DNA of 51,367 nt from Dolichospermum sp. ST_sed8 (GCA_028658405.1 JAKOGY010000008.1:1-51367), one strand, 5' to 3'; positions 27,228-36,748 are shown, numbered from the stretch's first letter. Notes: generated by a model from the letters alone, not told the origin. Made by a program: numbers and translations.

Positions 27228-28778
27228 TTAAAATGTGGAAATTGTTTTAGCAAACTTTAATAAGCGTCCCTTGTCTACAGACTTTTCATTTCCTAAAACA
27301 TTGGCAGCGATCGCTCCGGCCAAATTTCCTAAAAATGATCCTAACTGCACAGGCAAATCTAACTTAGCACTCAAACTGGCTAGGGCAAAAAAGGCATCTC
27401 CAGCCCCGGTGGTATCTTTGACTTGTTGTGTCATGGCCGGAGTAATTTCCATCTCTCCATAAGTATTAATTCCCAAAGAACCAGCAGATCCTAAAGTTAA
27501 CCAACCTTGTTGCGCCCCTAAATGATATTGCAACCGTTTTAGTAACTCTTCTCGATTACCATAACGATTAGAAAATGCCAGACGAATTTCCTGTTCATCT
27601 ACACAAAATGTATCGGCTCGCTTATATTTACTAATTAGGTTATAACCGTAATTAGCACTATTAGTTTGACAGTTTAAGGCTAAAAATGGTGCTTGTGATT
27701 GAATTAATTCAATTGCCTCAGCATCAATTAATCCATGACCATAATCCGCCAAAACCACTAAATCGCAGTTTTTTAACAGTTTTTCCCAAGCATCTAAAAG
27801 TTTTTCTCGTTCTTGGGGTGCTAGTCCTTCTTCATCTATCGAATTAATCGCAAATAATTGGGTATAACCCTTGGTTTTCCCTTGTTGTTCAATATAACGA
27901 CACTTTGTTACTGTAGAATAGTTTTCTACACAATGTAAATTAAGATGCAGCGTACCATCAATATGATTAGCAATCAAATGATGTACATCTGGTTCATCAC
28001 CAATGGTACTAGCTAGGGTGACAGATTTGGCAAAACTACTGAGATGGTTAGCGATCGCAAAAACTCCCCCCAAATGTTGTTCTTTTTTCACAAAGCGGGT
28101 TGATGGCGCTCTTCCTTTTGAGGTTAATCCCTGAACTGTACAGTGAACAAACTCATCAATAATAATATCCCCCAACACCAAAACATTGAGATCCTGCATT
28201 GCTTCTATCGCATTTCTAATATCCTCAAAAGCATATTGTTGACTAAAATCATTGGCATAACGTTTTAATTCTGGAGGGATAACATCAAGATAATTATTAA
28301 TCAGTCGTGTAGAGCTAAAAGTAATTTCTTGAGTATAGCGAATGTCACCTCCGTAAGCTCTTACTTGAGCGATTTCTTTATCAATATTGTGGGTTACATC
28401 TTTCTCTGTTTCCGCATATTCATCTCCCTTGCAGTAAATATGAGGACGCACTTTCTCAATTACTTCCAAAGCTGTGACGGCGGGAGTTAAAATTACATAA
28501 TCAACACAAGCTAAAGCAGCTATAGAATTAACACGCAACTCATCAGAAAATATTGGTCTTCCTGGTCCTCGGTTAATATAAGGAGTAGCAGTTAGGGAAA
28601 TTACTAATAAGTCTCCCATTGCTTTAGCCGCTTGTAAATGAGCAATGTGTCCGGGATGTAGTAAGTCAAATACCCCATTACAGAGAACGATTTTCCGTCC
28701 TTTTTGATGGTAGACAGTGAATACTTCTGCACAAGTTTCAAAGTCAATAATTTTTTCTCTATATATTTCTAATTGCAT
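27228..28778 (-). CDS. HldE-like fusion in reversed order: nucleotidyltransferase then PfkB-type sugar kinase
   Basis: The 516-residue protein has an N-terminal cytidylyltransferase-like domain (about 25-165; HPGH at 41-44 in GVFDLLHPGH, CKGDEY at 116-121) and a C-terminal ribokinase-family domain (about 198-505; GAGD at 458-461 with D461 as likely catalytic base). These are the two activities of HldE, heptose 7-phosphate kinase and heptose 1-phosphate nucleotidyltransferase, but E. coli HldE has the kinase first. The ATG at 28778 is preferred to a start 17 codons upstream. Substrate heptose is inferred from the GmhA- and GmhB-like neighbours. Confidence 0.87.
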   Translation of the reverse strand: MQLEIYREKIIDFETCAEVFTVYHQKGRKIVLCNGVFDLLHPGHIAHLQAAKAMGDLLVISLTATPYINRGPGRPIFSDELRVNSIAALACVDYVILTPAVTALEVIEKVRPHIYCKGDEYAETEKDVTHNIDKEIAQVRAYGGDIRYTQEITFSSTRLINNYLDVIPPELKRYANDFSQQYAFEDIRNAIEAMQDLNVLVLGDIIIDEFVHCTVQGLTSKGRAPSTRFVKKEQHLGGVFAIANHLSSFAKSVTLASTIGDEPDVHHLIANHIDGTLHLNLHCVENYSTVTKCRYIEQQGKTKGYTQLFAINSIDEEGLAPQEREKLLDAWEKLLKNCDLVVLADYGHGLIDAEAIELIQSQAPFLALNCQTNSANYGYNLISKYKRADTFCVDEQEIRLAFSNRYGNREELLKRLQYHLGAQQGWLTLGSAGSLGINTYGEMEITPAMTQQVKDTTGAGDAFFALASLSAKLDLPVQLGSFLGNLAGAIAANVLGNEKSVDKGRLLKFAKTISTF

Positions 28779-29003
28779 CTTTATTTCATTGCTAATCTTG
28801 GTACAAAAGTTCACAGAAAAATCGAACAATTCAGAACTAGAACATCATTATTTACTTGATGATTCTAGGTTTAGATATCTGACAATTTTTGAAGAAAGAG
28901 GTCTACAATTCTAGTTCTTGTCACATATATTTAATATGCAATCATTAAATCTTGTTGTTTACCACAGATAGAATTTCTTCTATATATAAATGGGATGAAT
29001 ATT

Positions 29004-29651
29004 TTAGGATACTTTTAGTTCATTTAAACTGAGATAGTTATCCACATTTGCACTAGGTAAAGCACCTTCTACCAAGCCATCAATAATGCAGTGACAAATA
29101 CATAAGTGCATGATTTCTGCAAAACCATAGGACATCGTGGGAACATAAAAATTTAGATGTCCAAGTTGACGTAAGGGGTTGTTAGGTTGAAAGGCTGAAA
29201 GTGTAATCACATGACAATTCATTTTTAGTGCTTGGTAAACACCAGCAAGAATATTTTGTGATTGTCCAGAACTACTAATTGCAAACAAAACATCTCCAGA
29301 CTGAGCAAATGTAGAAATGGGTTTGCTAAAAACTTGTTCGTAGCCAAAGTCATTACTAATACAGGTCACCAAAGCACCATCGTTAAAGCAAATCGCGGGA
29401 ATATTACCATTACGCCAGTAGTCAATAGCCTGATGACTAGCTACGGCTGCACTTCCTCCATTACCGATAAATATCACTTTTCGACACTGCTGATTTTGCT
29501 TTTCTACTAAAGCCGCAGCCATATCAATTCCTTCTGAATTAGCAAAAGATTTACCTTGATGATCTGTGACTTGAAATTTCTCACCCAGGGTAGATAGTTG
29601 CTGGAAGTAATCATTAGAAAATGGATGAAGTCGCTGCTGTACTTTATTCAT
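29004..29651 (-). CDS. SIS-domain sugar isomerase, GmhA-like
   Basis: The 215-residue SIS-domain protein carries IGNGGSAAVASH near 68-79 and ISSSGQSQN, fitting phosphoheptose isomerase, which turns sedoheptulose 7-phosphate into heptose 7-phosphate. It is the first gene of the minus-strand unit with the HldE-like fusion, though a 225-bp gap lies between them. ATG 29651 is preferred to a TTG four codons upstream. Together with the transketolase and GmhB-like genes further on, it completes a heptose-type route. Confidence 0.85.
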   Translation of the reverse strand: MNKVQQRLHPFSNDYFQQLSTLGEKFQVTDHQGKSFANSEGIDMAAALVEKQNQQCRKVIFIGNGGSAAVASHQAIDYWRNGNIPAICFNDGALVTCISNDFGYEQVFSKPISTFAQSGDVLFAISSSGQSQNILAGVYQALKMNCHVITLSAFQPNNPLRQLGHLNFYVPTMSYGFAEIMHLCICHCIIDGLVEGALPSANVDNYLSLNELKVS

Positions 29652-29663
29652 AAACACTATCAA

Positions 29664-30083
29664 GTAATTAATGTCATTGTTTTATGTATACCTAAGCCTT
29701 GCTACAAAGCGGTCTTTTCTGACCCAGGTTGGGACGGTCTACCACTTCTTCTCACATACCTCTAAGATACAAGGTTGGGTTAAGCGACAGCGCAACCGAT
29801 TTGTTGGGTTTCATTCTATTGCTTCGCAATGCTAACGTTCCACAACCAAACCTACGAATCAAGACTTTTTCTAATTTGGAAAAGGTATTGTTTATGTATA
29901 CTATTTTTTCTATTTTTGAAATCTAAAGAAAATATAAAGAATATCTAAAGAATAACTAAAGAATAAATTTTTATGACTTACTCAATTAATGCCAATTAAC
30001 ATTATTTTCAGAAAATCTTTAAAGAATATTAAGAAAACAATAAAGTAGTAATATTTTTGTACAATCAATTAGTAAATTTTAAA
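29664..30083. other. Spacer between divergent units
   Basis: Contains an inverted-repeat element (29686-29901) and an AT-rich stretch (29930-30060) with repeated CTAAAGAATA motifs. A 65-codon open frame at 29729-29926 belongs to the repeat. Promoters of the GmhA-like gene and of the following plus-strand unit should lie here. Confidence 0.5.
29686..29901. repeat. Repeat element with GACAGCGCAACC core, copy A
   Basis: A core TTAAGCGACAGCGCAACC and a right part with ACGAATCAAG ... AAGGTATTGTTT are shared with 36605-36695, which is a shorter, internally deleted copy. The sequence ATTGTT(T)TATGTATAC flanks it on both sides as a direct repeat. No gene content. Confidence 0.5.
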
Positions 30084-30199
30084 TAAGTAGGTTGGCGTTG
30101 AAAATTGTCGTTATAGCAAGGCAAAAGGCAAGAGTAAAGAGGTTTTGGGCGATTTTACGTTTCTTTACACAGTTTGGTTTTATTGTCTTCACCTACTTA
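30084..30199. mobile_element. 116-bp MITE-like element, TAAGTAGGT ends (copy 2)
   Basis: Ends TAAGTAGGT (30084-30092) and ACCTACTTA (30191-30199) are perfect inverted repeats and the interior matches 12582-12711, with a short deletion. It lies directly upstream of the HAD phosphatase gene, and the reading frame of that gene extends into it, which is not real coding sequence. Confidence 0.72.
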
Positions 30200-30220
30200 A
30201 ATGTACAGTTTAAAATATTA

Positions 30221-30991
30221 ATGACAATAATAAAGGTGGCAAAATTTTTATTTGTGACTGATTTAGATCACACTTTAGTTGGTGATGATCTAGCTTTAGA
30301 GAAATTAAATCAGTGGTTAAGTAAACAGCGCCGTATTGACGGTACAGTTATCTGTTACACCACAGGGCGATCTCTCCCGCTCTATCAACAACTGATCGCT
30401 CAAAAAGAACTCTTAGAACCTGATATACTCGTCCTGGCAACGGGTACAGAAATTTACTACCCAGGCAGTGAAACCCCCGATTCTGAGTGGACAAACAAAA
30501 TCTCCCTGGGTTGGGATAGAGAACAAGTAATAGAAATAACCAGCCGATTTCCTTGCCTAGTCCCCCAATCTCCCTTAGAACAAACGGACTTTAAGGTTAG
30601 TTATTATACTAATACTAAAGGATTATCAGTAACACTTCCGCGATTAAAAGCTATTTGGCAAAATCATGGTTTAGCAGTACAAATGATCGACGCTTTTGGT
30701 GGTGCATTTTTAGATATATTGCCTGAGTCAGCTAATAAAGCTGCATCTGCTGTTTTTGTGCAACAACGTTTAGGTTTTACCAATGAACAAACTGTTATTT
30801 GCGGAGATTCAAGTAACGATCTGGCGATGTTTGAAAATATGCTTTGTCCTGCTATTATCGTTGGTAATGCCCAGCCAGAAATATTAGAGTGGCATGAAAA
30901 TTCCCCACCGGGGAATCGCTATCTGGCAAAAAGTCACTTTGCAAATGGCATTTTAGAAGGATTAAAATATTTTGGATTTTACAGAGAATAA
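30221..30991 (+). CDS. HAD-IIB sugar phosphatase, sucrose-6-phosphate phosphatase-like
   Basis: The 256-residue protein (from the ATG at 30221) has all HAD motifs: D14-x-D16 in FVTDLDHTLVGDD, TTGRS, a conserved lysine region and GDSSNDLAMF, then the tail AKSHFANGILEGLKYFGF that is typical of sucrose-6-phosphate phosphatases. Sucrose phosphate synthase is not present in the window. It could act on another glycosyl phosphate made by the next gene, 5 bp downstream. The upstream frame extension is inside a mobile element and is discarded. Confidence 0.82.
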   Translation: MTIIKVAKFLFVTDLDHTLVGDDLALEKLNQWLSKQRRIDGTVICYTTGRSLPLYQQLIAQKELLEPDILVLATGTEIYYPGSETPDSEWTNKISLGWDREQVIEITSRFPCLVPQSPLEQTDFKVSYYTNTKGLSVTLPRLKAIWQNHGLAVQMIDAFGGAFLDILPESANKAASAVFVQQRLGFTNEQTVICGDSSNDLAMFENMLCPAIIVGNAQPEILEWHENSPPGNRYLAKSHFANGILEGLKYFGFYRE

Positions 30992-30996
30992 TTGAT

Positions 30997-31773
30997 ATGA
31001 AAACCATTGTTTATCAATCCTATCGGGGAAACGAAACACCAAATTGGCTGGAAACTTGTATGCAAACAGTCAAAAATTGGGCAGAATTAAAAGACTTTGA
31101 TTACCAAAGAGTAGACAACTTTTTTGACTATGTTCCCGATTGGTATATAGATAAATCTCAAGGTAAAATTAACGTTATTGCTGATTTAGCTAGATTAGAA
31201 ATAGCGAAAAAATTTTTAGAACAGGGATATGAGCAAACTATTTGGATGGATGCTGATGTGGTAGTATTTGATCCCGATAATTTAAACATTGAAACGACAG
31301 AAGAATATTTAGTTTGTCGTGAAGTTTGGTTGGATACAGAAGATGATAAAAACTTTGGAGAAGGAGAGATATTTTGTACTGAAAAAGTCACCAATTCATT
31401 AGTTTACTTTACGCAAAAGAATAGCTTTTTAGATTTTTACATATATGGGACTAAATCCCTGGTAAAAAATCAACAAGGGAGATTATCCAGATTAGCGGTT
31501 AGCACCAAATTTTTAAGCAAACTTCATGAAATTATCGAATTACCACTATTTATGAATATGGGGCTTTTTAGTCCTATTCTGATGCACGCCATAGTGGAAG
31601 ATAAAAGGGAGATTATTCAACTGTATCAACAAACTTTAAAATCTCCTATTTATGCGGCTAATTTATGTCTATCCTTTAGAAATCAATCTCATAAAGGCAT
31701 CATGGTGACGGATGAACTCTTTCAAGAAACCATTGATAAACTAATTCAAACTAAAGGAGGGATGATCAACTGA
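30997..31773 (+). CDS. GT-A-fold glycosyltransferase-like protein
   Basis: The 258-residue protein has a single clear catalytic feature, D85-x-D87 in TIWMDADVVVFDP, and an N-terminal strand-turn TIVYQSYRGNETPNWLETC. These suit a GT32- or capsule-type glycosyltransferase that places a sugar using a metal ion. It follows the SPP-like phosphatase by 5 bp, so the pair may form and dephosphorylate a glycoside, but the acceptor is unknown. Confidence 0.72.
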   Translation: MKTIVYQSYRGNETPNWLETCMQTVKNWAELKDFDYQRVDNFFDYVPDWYIDKSQGKINVIADLARLEIAKKFLEQGYEQTIWMDADVVVFDPDNLNIETTEEYLVCREVWLDTEDDKNFGEGEIFCTEKVTNSLVYFTQKNSFLDFYIYGTKSLVKNQQGRLSRLAVSTKFLSKLHEIIELPLFMNMGLFSPILMHAIVEDKREIIQLYQQTLKSPIYAANLCLSFRNQSHKGIMVTDELFQETIDKLIQTKGGMIN

Positions 31774-31864
31774 GACTTCTCTCCCTAACCATCTTTCGTT
31801 AAACTGGGAATCACAAAAATAATAATAATTAGCCATCAAAAACTATGATATTAAGGTGGGAATA

Positions 31865-32641
31865 ATGACAGTATCTTTCCTGGAAAATTTTAAACAACAA
31901 ACCGAGTTAGAATTTAATATACTCAAGTTCCGCATAGAAAATTTTAGCAAACAAAAATTCAAATGTCCTGTTTGTGGTTATTATGGACCTTTTCGAGATT
32001 TAGCAATGTCAACAGGTTCAACAGCAAAGCATGAAAGATGTATTAGGTGTCGCTCTTGGACAAGACACCGTTTACAGAAGCTAGTGTTAGACGAATTATT
32101 TAAAGACTATGATCCCTCAACCAAAAAGATCTTACATTTTGCACCAGAAAGATTTTTTCGGAAAACTTTCCAAATCTTATTTAAGGAGTATGTTAGTGCG
32201 GATTTAATGATGGAAGGTGTAGATGTTAAATGCGATATGACTAACTTACCTTTTGAAGATGCAACCTTTGATTTTGTTGCTGCTTGTCATGTTCTTGAAC
32301 ATATTACAGATGACTATAAAGCACTTTCAGAAATCAGAAGAGTCCTTAAACCAAATGGTATTGCGATTTTACCGGTTCCTATTTTGGGTAAAAAGACTAT
32401 AGAATATCCAGAAGCTAATCCTAATGAATGGGATCATGTGAGATGTCCGGGAGAAGATTATTATGATCGCTATTTAGATTTCTTCTCTGTTGTTAAACAA
32501 TATACTTCTCAAGATTTTTCTGATGTCAATCAAATCTTTATCTATGAAGATCGAACTATATGGCCTAATGAACCTTGTCCTCTGCGTCCACCAACTCCGG
32601 GAGAAAAGCATACTGATGCCATTCCGGTGTGTTATGTGTAA
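31865..32641 (+). CDS. Zinc-ribbon SAM-dependent methyltransferase
   Basis: The 258-residue protein starts with two CxxC pairs (CPVCGYYG near 35-42 and CIRCRSWTRHR near 59-69) that probably bind zinc, then a class I methyltransferase fold with CDMTNLPFEDATFDFVAACHVLEHI (positions about 122-146, given in part). Related proteins are found in glycan and secondary-metabolite clusters and usually methylate small molecules or sugars. AAGGTGGG at 31853-31860 supports ATG 31865 over a GTG nine bases earlier. Confidence 0.82.
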   Translation: MTVSFLENFKQQTELEFNILKFRIENFSKQKFKCPVCGYYGPFRDLAMSTGSTAKHERCIRCRSWTRHRLQKLVLDELFKDYDPSTKKILHFAPERFFRKTFQILFKEYVSADLMMEGVDVKCDMTNLPFEDATFDFVAACHVLEHITDDYKALSEIRRVLKPNGIAILPVPILGKKTIEYPEANPNEWDHVRCPGEDYYDRYLDFFSVVKQYTSQDFSDVNQIFIYEDRTIWPNEPCPLRPPTPGEKHTDAIPVCYV

Positions 32642-32888
32642 CCATGATTCATAAATAAGTTGAGTAGGTACGAAAAAACCAAACTATGTGAAGAAAGATT
32701 AACGATACTTTAACCCTTTTTTCTCATAGCTCCTGCCTCATCCTAAAGATAAATATTCATGCCCATCTGACTTGAAAATTGGGGAAGGTGAAAGGGCTTA
32801 TTTTCATTCCTCGTGGTGTACGCAGTTCATGATGGCTACTTAGGAGCTTTATTTTCACCGCAATTAAACCATAATCATCAAGTTACTT
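32642..32888. other. 247-bp spacer with a diverged repeat relic
   Basis: Holds a decayed one-ended relative of the TAAGTAGGT element near 32661-32720 (shares AAAACCAAACT and GAAGAAA in reverse orientation). Nothing else recognised. Confidence 0.35.
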
Positions 32889-34337
32889 ATGCAGATTCAT
32901 ACACCTGATTGGGTGAAACACGCAGTTTTTTATCAAATATTTCCTGATCGCTTTGCTAGGAGCGTTCCAGTAGATCAAAATTGGTTACTCAATCTGCCTT
33001 TAGAAGATTGGAATGCTCCTCCGACATTTCATGGCTATAAAGGAGGAAATCTGTGGGGAGTGATTGAAAATCTCGATTATTTACAATATTTGGGTATTAA
33101 TGCAATTTACCTAAATCCTATCTTTACCTCAGCTAGTAATCATCGTTATCATACCCTTGATTATTATCAAGTTGATCCTTTATTGGGAGGAGAGGAGGCA
33201 TTTACAAGTTTATTAAAAGCTGCTCATAATCGTAGTATTAAAATCGTTTTGGATGGAACTTTTAATCATGCTAGTAGGGGCTTTTATTTTTTCAATGATG
33301 TTATAGAAAATGGTCAAAATTCCCCTTGGTTAGATTGGTTTAAAATTCAAGGATGGCCTCTTTCACCTTATGATGAATCTCTGCCTGCTAATTATGATTC
33401 ATGGAACGGAATTAGAGCTTTACCAGAGTTAAATACCAATAATCCAACAGTACGCGAATATATTATGCGTGTAGCTGAATATTGGATTGAATTAGGTGCA
33501 GATGGTTGGCGTTTAGATTCAGCAGATTACATTAAGACTCCTGGTTTTTGGCAAGAGTTTCGGGAAAGAATCAAAGCAATTAATCCTGAAGCCTATATTG
33601 TGGGAGAAATTCCTATGAATGCAACTGAGTGGTTAGATGGCACACAATTTGATGGCGTGTCAAGTTTACCCTTTCTTAATGCTACCACTGCCTTTATTGT
33701 CGGCGATCGCCAGGTAAAAGGTCATTTTGCTGAATATGCACCACCACCACCTGCGGATGCGGCTAAATATGGGGAGGAAATTAATCAATTACTGCAACTT
33801 TATCCTTGGGAAATTCAATTAACTCAACTTAATGGTATTAATAATCATGATACAGCTAGGTTAATTGATGTAGCTGGAGGCGATCGCCCCAGTTTATATT
33901 TAGCAACGTTACTATTATTTACTTTTCCTGGCGCACCTTGCATATATTACGGCGATGAAGTCGGTTTAAACGGTGGTTATGATCCAGAATGTCGTAAAGG
34001 ATTTCCTGATAAAAAACAGTGGGATCAAGATATTCTTGAATATCATCGTCAATTAATTAAACTCCGTCTTTCTCATCCAGCATTAAGAATAGGTGAATAT
34101 CATACCTTGTACGCTCAAGGACAAGTTTATATTTTCGCTAGAAGGTTAGAAACAGAAATTTTATTAATTGCGGTAAATGCTGGTAATGAAATAGCAATGG
34201 CGAGTATTCAACCATCATGGCAAAATCAACTCAAACAAACATTATTTACATATCATTCCAGTCAAGAAAACTGGACTAAAGAAGCCGAATTTATTAACTT
34301 TAAACTTCCACCCCGTAGCGGATTAATTATTGGTTAA
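32889..34337 (+). CDS. GH13 alpha-glycosidase (neopullulanase/cyclomaltodextrinase-like)
   Basis: This 482-residue glycoside hydrolase has the full GH13 catalytic set: the nucleophile D210 in DGWRLDSAD, acid/base E240 in IVGEIP and D321 in NNHDTAR, plus region I DGTFNHAS near 122-129. It lacks the N-terminal domain of classic neopullulanases and has no signal peptide, so it is cytoplasmic. It may trim or transglycosylate alpha-glucans or oligosaccharides. Together with the phosphatases on either side it suggests handling of a storage or osmotic glycoside. Confidence 0.9.
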   Translation: MQIHTPDWVKHAVFYQIFPDRFARSVPVDQNWLLNLPLEDWNAPPTFHGYKGGNLWGVIENLDYLQYLGINAIYLNPIFTSASNHRYHTLDYYQVDPLLGGEEAFTSLLKAAHNRSIKIVLDGTFNHASRGFYFFNDVIENGQNSPWLDWFKIQGWPLSPYDESLPANYDSWNGIRALPELNTNNPTVREYIMRVAEYWIELGADGWRLDSADYIKTPGFWQEFRERIKAINPEAYIVGEIPMNATEWLDGTQFDGVSSLPFLNATTAFIVGDRQVKGHFAEYAPPPPADAAKYGEEINQLLQLYPWEIQLTQLNGINNHDTARLIDVAGGDRPSLYLATLLLFTFPGAPCIYYGDEVGLNGGYDPECRKGFPDKKQWDQDILEYHRQLIKLRLSHPALRIGEYHTLYAQGQVYIFARRLETEILLIAVNAGNEIAMASIQPSWQNQLKQTLFTYHSSQENWTKEAEFINFKLPPRSGLIIG

Positions 34338-34344
34338 TTAAGTC

Positions 34345-35088
34345 ATGAAATATCAACAATCACTACTTTTAGCAACTGATTTAGACGGCACTTTTTTAGG
34401 TGGTTCTCAACAACAACAATCTGAATTTTATCAATATATTGAAAAACAACGCGATCGCCTACTTTTAGTATATGTCACCGGCAGAGAACTGGACTGGATC
34501 AGCAACTTATTAATAGAAAATCCTCATATTCCTAAACCTGACTATATCATTGGTGATGTGGGAACAACTATTGTACATGGTGAAACATTTGAGCCAATTT
34601 ATCCTGTACAATATTGGATAATTAAACAATGGAATAATGCTAACGAAAAAATTAAAACCCTATTAGCAAATGAACCAGGATTAAAACTACAGGCAGTCAA
34701 TCCTAAGTATCGTGTATCTTACTATTATGATTCTGAAAAATTGCAACCTAACACCATCCAAAAAGTAATCAATGCCGGATTTGATTGCATTATCTCATCT
34801 TATAATAATATCTATTTTTATTTTGATGTCATGCCCAAAGGAGTTTCTAAAGGACCAACTCTCTTGAAATTTTTGGAGGAAATAAAGTTTAATGCAGATG
34901 AAACCATAGCTTGTGGAGATACTCTCAATGATTTATCCCTATTTGAAACAGGATTAAAGGGAATTGCTGTGGGAAATTCTCATCCCAACTTAGTTGATAA
35001 AATTCAGACAATGGATAATGTTTACCATAGTCCTTATCCTGGTGTGATGGGTATTTGGGATGGTTTGAAATTTTACGGCAAGGATTAA
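34345..35088 (+). CDS. HAD-IIB sugar phosphatase (second)
   Basis: The 247-residue HAD protein has D12-x-D14 (ATDLDGTFLGG), VTGRE, and GDTLNDLSLF (about 192-201), and ends PGVMGIWDGLKFYGKD, again in the style of sucrose-phosphate phosphatase relatives. It is 7 bp after the GH13 gene. It diverges strongly from the HAD gene at 30221, so it probably acts on a different glycosyl phosphate. The substrate is not known. Confidence 0.8.
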   Translation: MKYQQSLLLATDLDGTFLGGSQQQQSEFYQYIEKQRDRLLLVYVTGRELDWISNLLIENPHIPKPDYIIGDVGTTIVHGETFEPIYPVQYWIIKQWNNANEKIKTLLANEPGLKLQAVNPKYRVSYYYDSEKLQPNTIQKVINAGFDCIISSYNNIYFYFDVMPKGVSKGPTLLKFLEEIKFNADETIACGDTLNDLSLFETGLKGIAVGNSHPNLVDKIQTMDNVYHSPYPGVMGIWDGLKFYGKD

Positions 35089-35098
35089 ATGTCAAATA

Positions 35099-35227
35099 TA
35101 TAGGACTCCTATTTGATTTTTGATGGCTTGCGTGGCGTAGGCATACAAAACTCGGTACACCTTAATATTCTGGAATCCTCTTGCCCTCCTACGCAGGAAA
35201 ATTCAAGAATCAAACCGGATTCCTATA
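35099..35227. mobile_element. 129-bp TATAGGA-ended MITE (second copy)
   Basis: Inverted ends of about 25 bp, TATAGGA... (from 35099) and ...TCCTATA (to 35227), with the same end motif as 14261-14382. The core carries GGCTTGCGTGGCGTAGGCAT, close to the ends of the outer element at 12730. It follows the HAD gene by 10 bp. The rest of this 292-bp spacer has no gene, and an ACGCCACGCTTCGC scrap lies near 35318. Confidence 0.6.
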
Positions 35228-35380
35228 TCAAACATTAATTATATTATAGCAATCCTCAATAAAATGTGAACATCTCTTCTTGTCCTTCTTGTCCTACCTC
35301 TGTGTCTGGAGTGGTATGGCTAACGCCACGCTTCGCTATCGTTAAAAAACCAGTTCATAACTCAAATAGGATGACTATAT

Positions 35381-36586
35381 ATGGAAGCCTCGCCTAACAT
35401 CGAAAAAATATCTAGTTTAATACGCGGCTATATGCCAGTATTAAATGGATATCGTGGCATGGCAATTTTGTTAATTTTTCTGTTACATTCTGTTTCAGAT
35501 ATTGCCGGTGAAAAAGCCGAATCTGTGAATGCTGTTTATAGAAATATCATGAATTCAGGTTGGATTGGAGTTGACGCTTTTTTTGTACTATCTGGATTCC
35601 TAATTACAGGAATTTTACTAGATACCCGCAACCAATCCAATTTTTTTATCAATTTTTATGGCAGAAGAATTCTCAGAATTTTTCCTCCTTACTATGTTTT
35701 TTTGATTCTTTTTTTAGGAATAATATATCCATTTATTCGGGGTTATGAATATGAAAATAACTTAGATATTTACCAAATTTGGTATTGGTTTTACCTAGAA
35801 AATTGGCAATGGATATTTCAAGGAGTATCTGATGTTGGACCAATGGCTCATTTTTGGAGTTTAGCTCTAGAAGAACAATTTTATCTTGTTTATCCAGCAT
35901 TAATTTATTTTCTACCGCGCCGATGGTTAAGCTGGTTTTTAGTAACAGTTATTGTGTCTGCATTGTTGTTTCGCAGTTGGTTATTATTCACCCATCCCTT
36001 AACTTATACTCTCACCCATACTATTTATATTCATCCTTTCTGTCGAGTAGACACATTAGCAATAGGTTGTTTAATCGCTGTGTGGATGCGTTCAGATCAG
36101 ATGCTTCCTGGGATATTGAAAATTTCACCAATATTCATGATCACAAGCTGCGTCAATTTGATTATCATAATTATTATTCAAGGAGAATTAAACCCATTCA
36201 ATCCCATAGTAGAATCAATTGGTTTTTCTCTAATAGCTATCTTCTTTGGTTCACTGTTGATTTTATTAATCACACAATCAGAAAATAGCTTATTAGTTAA
36301 ATGTCTTAATTGGCCACCTTTAAAAGGGTTAGGTACTATCAGCTACGGATTTTATATTTATCATTTTCCCATTTTATGGATATTGAATGATAGTATTTTT
36401 CAATACATTGGTCATTCTTTTATCTTGGGACATTTAGTTAGTATGTTTTTATGTGGAGGATTGATATTAGGTATTTCACTTATAAGCTGGTATTGTTTAG
36501 AGCGACCTATTCTCCGTCTCAAAACTTATTTTCCATCCAACCGTGACGATAAGTTAAGTCTGATAGAAACAGGGAATTTAAAATAA
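35381..36586 (+). CDS. OafA-type membrane O-acyltransferase (acyltransferase family 3)
   Basis: This 401-residue membrane protein has about 10 transmembrane segments, with the family start GYRGMAILLIFLLHS (about 23-37) and the signature WIGVDAFFVLSGFLITG, and the RILRIFPPYYVF loop. It transfers acetyl or other acyl groups to sugars at the membrane, for instance on exopolysaccharide or LPS repeat units. It probably decorates the glycan made by the surrounding cluster. Confidence 0.9.
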   Translation: MEASPNIEKISSLIRGYMPVLNGYRGMAILLIFLLHSVSDIAGEKAESVNAVYRNIMNSGWIGVDAFFVLSGFLITGILLDTRNQSNFFINFYGRRILRIFPPYYVFLILFLGIIYPFIRGYEYENNLDIYQIWYWFYLENWQWIFQGVSDVGPMAHFWSLALEEQFYLVYPALIYFLPRRWLSWFLVTVIVSALLFRSWLLFTHPLTYTLTHTIYIHPFCRVDTLAIGCLIAVWMRSDQMLPGILKISPIFMITSCVNLIIIIIIQGELNPFNPIVESIGFSLIAIFFGSLLILLITQSENSLLVKCLNWPPLKGLGTISYGFYIYHFPILWILNDSIFQYIGHSFILGHLVSMFLCGGLILGISLISWYCLERPILRLKTYFPSNRDDKLSLIETGNLK

Positions 36587-36604
36587 ATAATTCTCTCTAT
36601 TTGT

Positions 36605-36695
36605 CAATACCTTAGCCATTTTATGCTTTGTTGGCTTAAACGACAGCGCAACCCATCTACGAATCAAGGCTTTTTTCAATGTGGACAAGGTATTG
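36605..36695. repeat. Repeat element, truncated copy B
   Basis: Bounded by CAATACCTT (36605) and AAGGTATTG (ends 36695), matching the ends and the GACAGCGCAACCC core of the copy at 29686-29901 with an internal deletion. It explains why the transketolase reading frame appears to extend 42 codons upstream of its true start. Confidence 0.55.
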
Positions 36696-36748
36696 TTTGT
36701 ACAATGCCTACCCTAGATATAATTTCAACAATCAAAAGGAACAAAAAA

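Noticed and set aside
30092..30220. A 43-codon N-terminal extension of the HAD phosphatase
   Set aside because: It lies inside the TAAGTAGGT element and has no family match; the HAD fold begins at the ATG at 30221.
35854..36288. A 144-codon frame overlapping the acyltransferase gene
   Set aside because: It lies in another frame inside a clearly conserved membrane protein gene and has no recognisable features.
36623..36748. A 42-codon N-terminal extension of the transketolase
   Set aside because: It translates a repeat element; a good ribosome site precedes the ATG at 36749.
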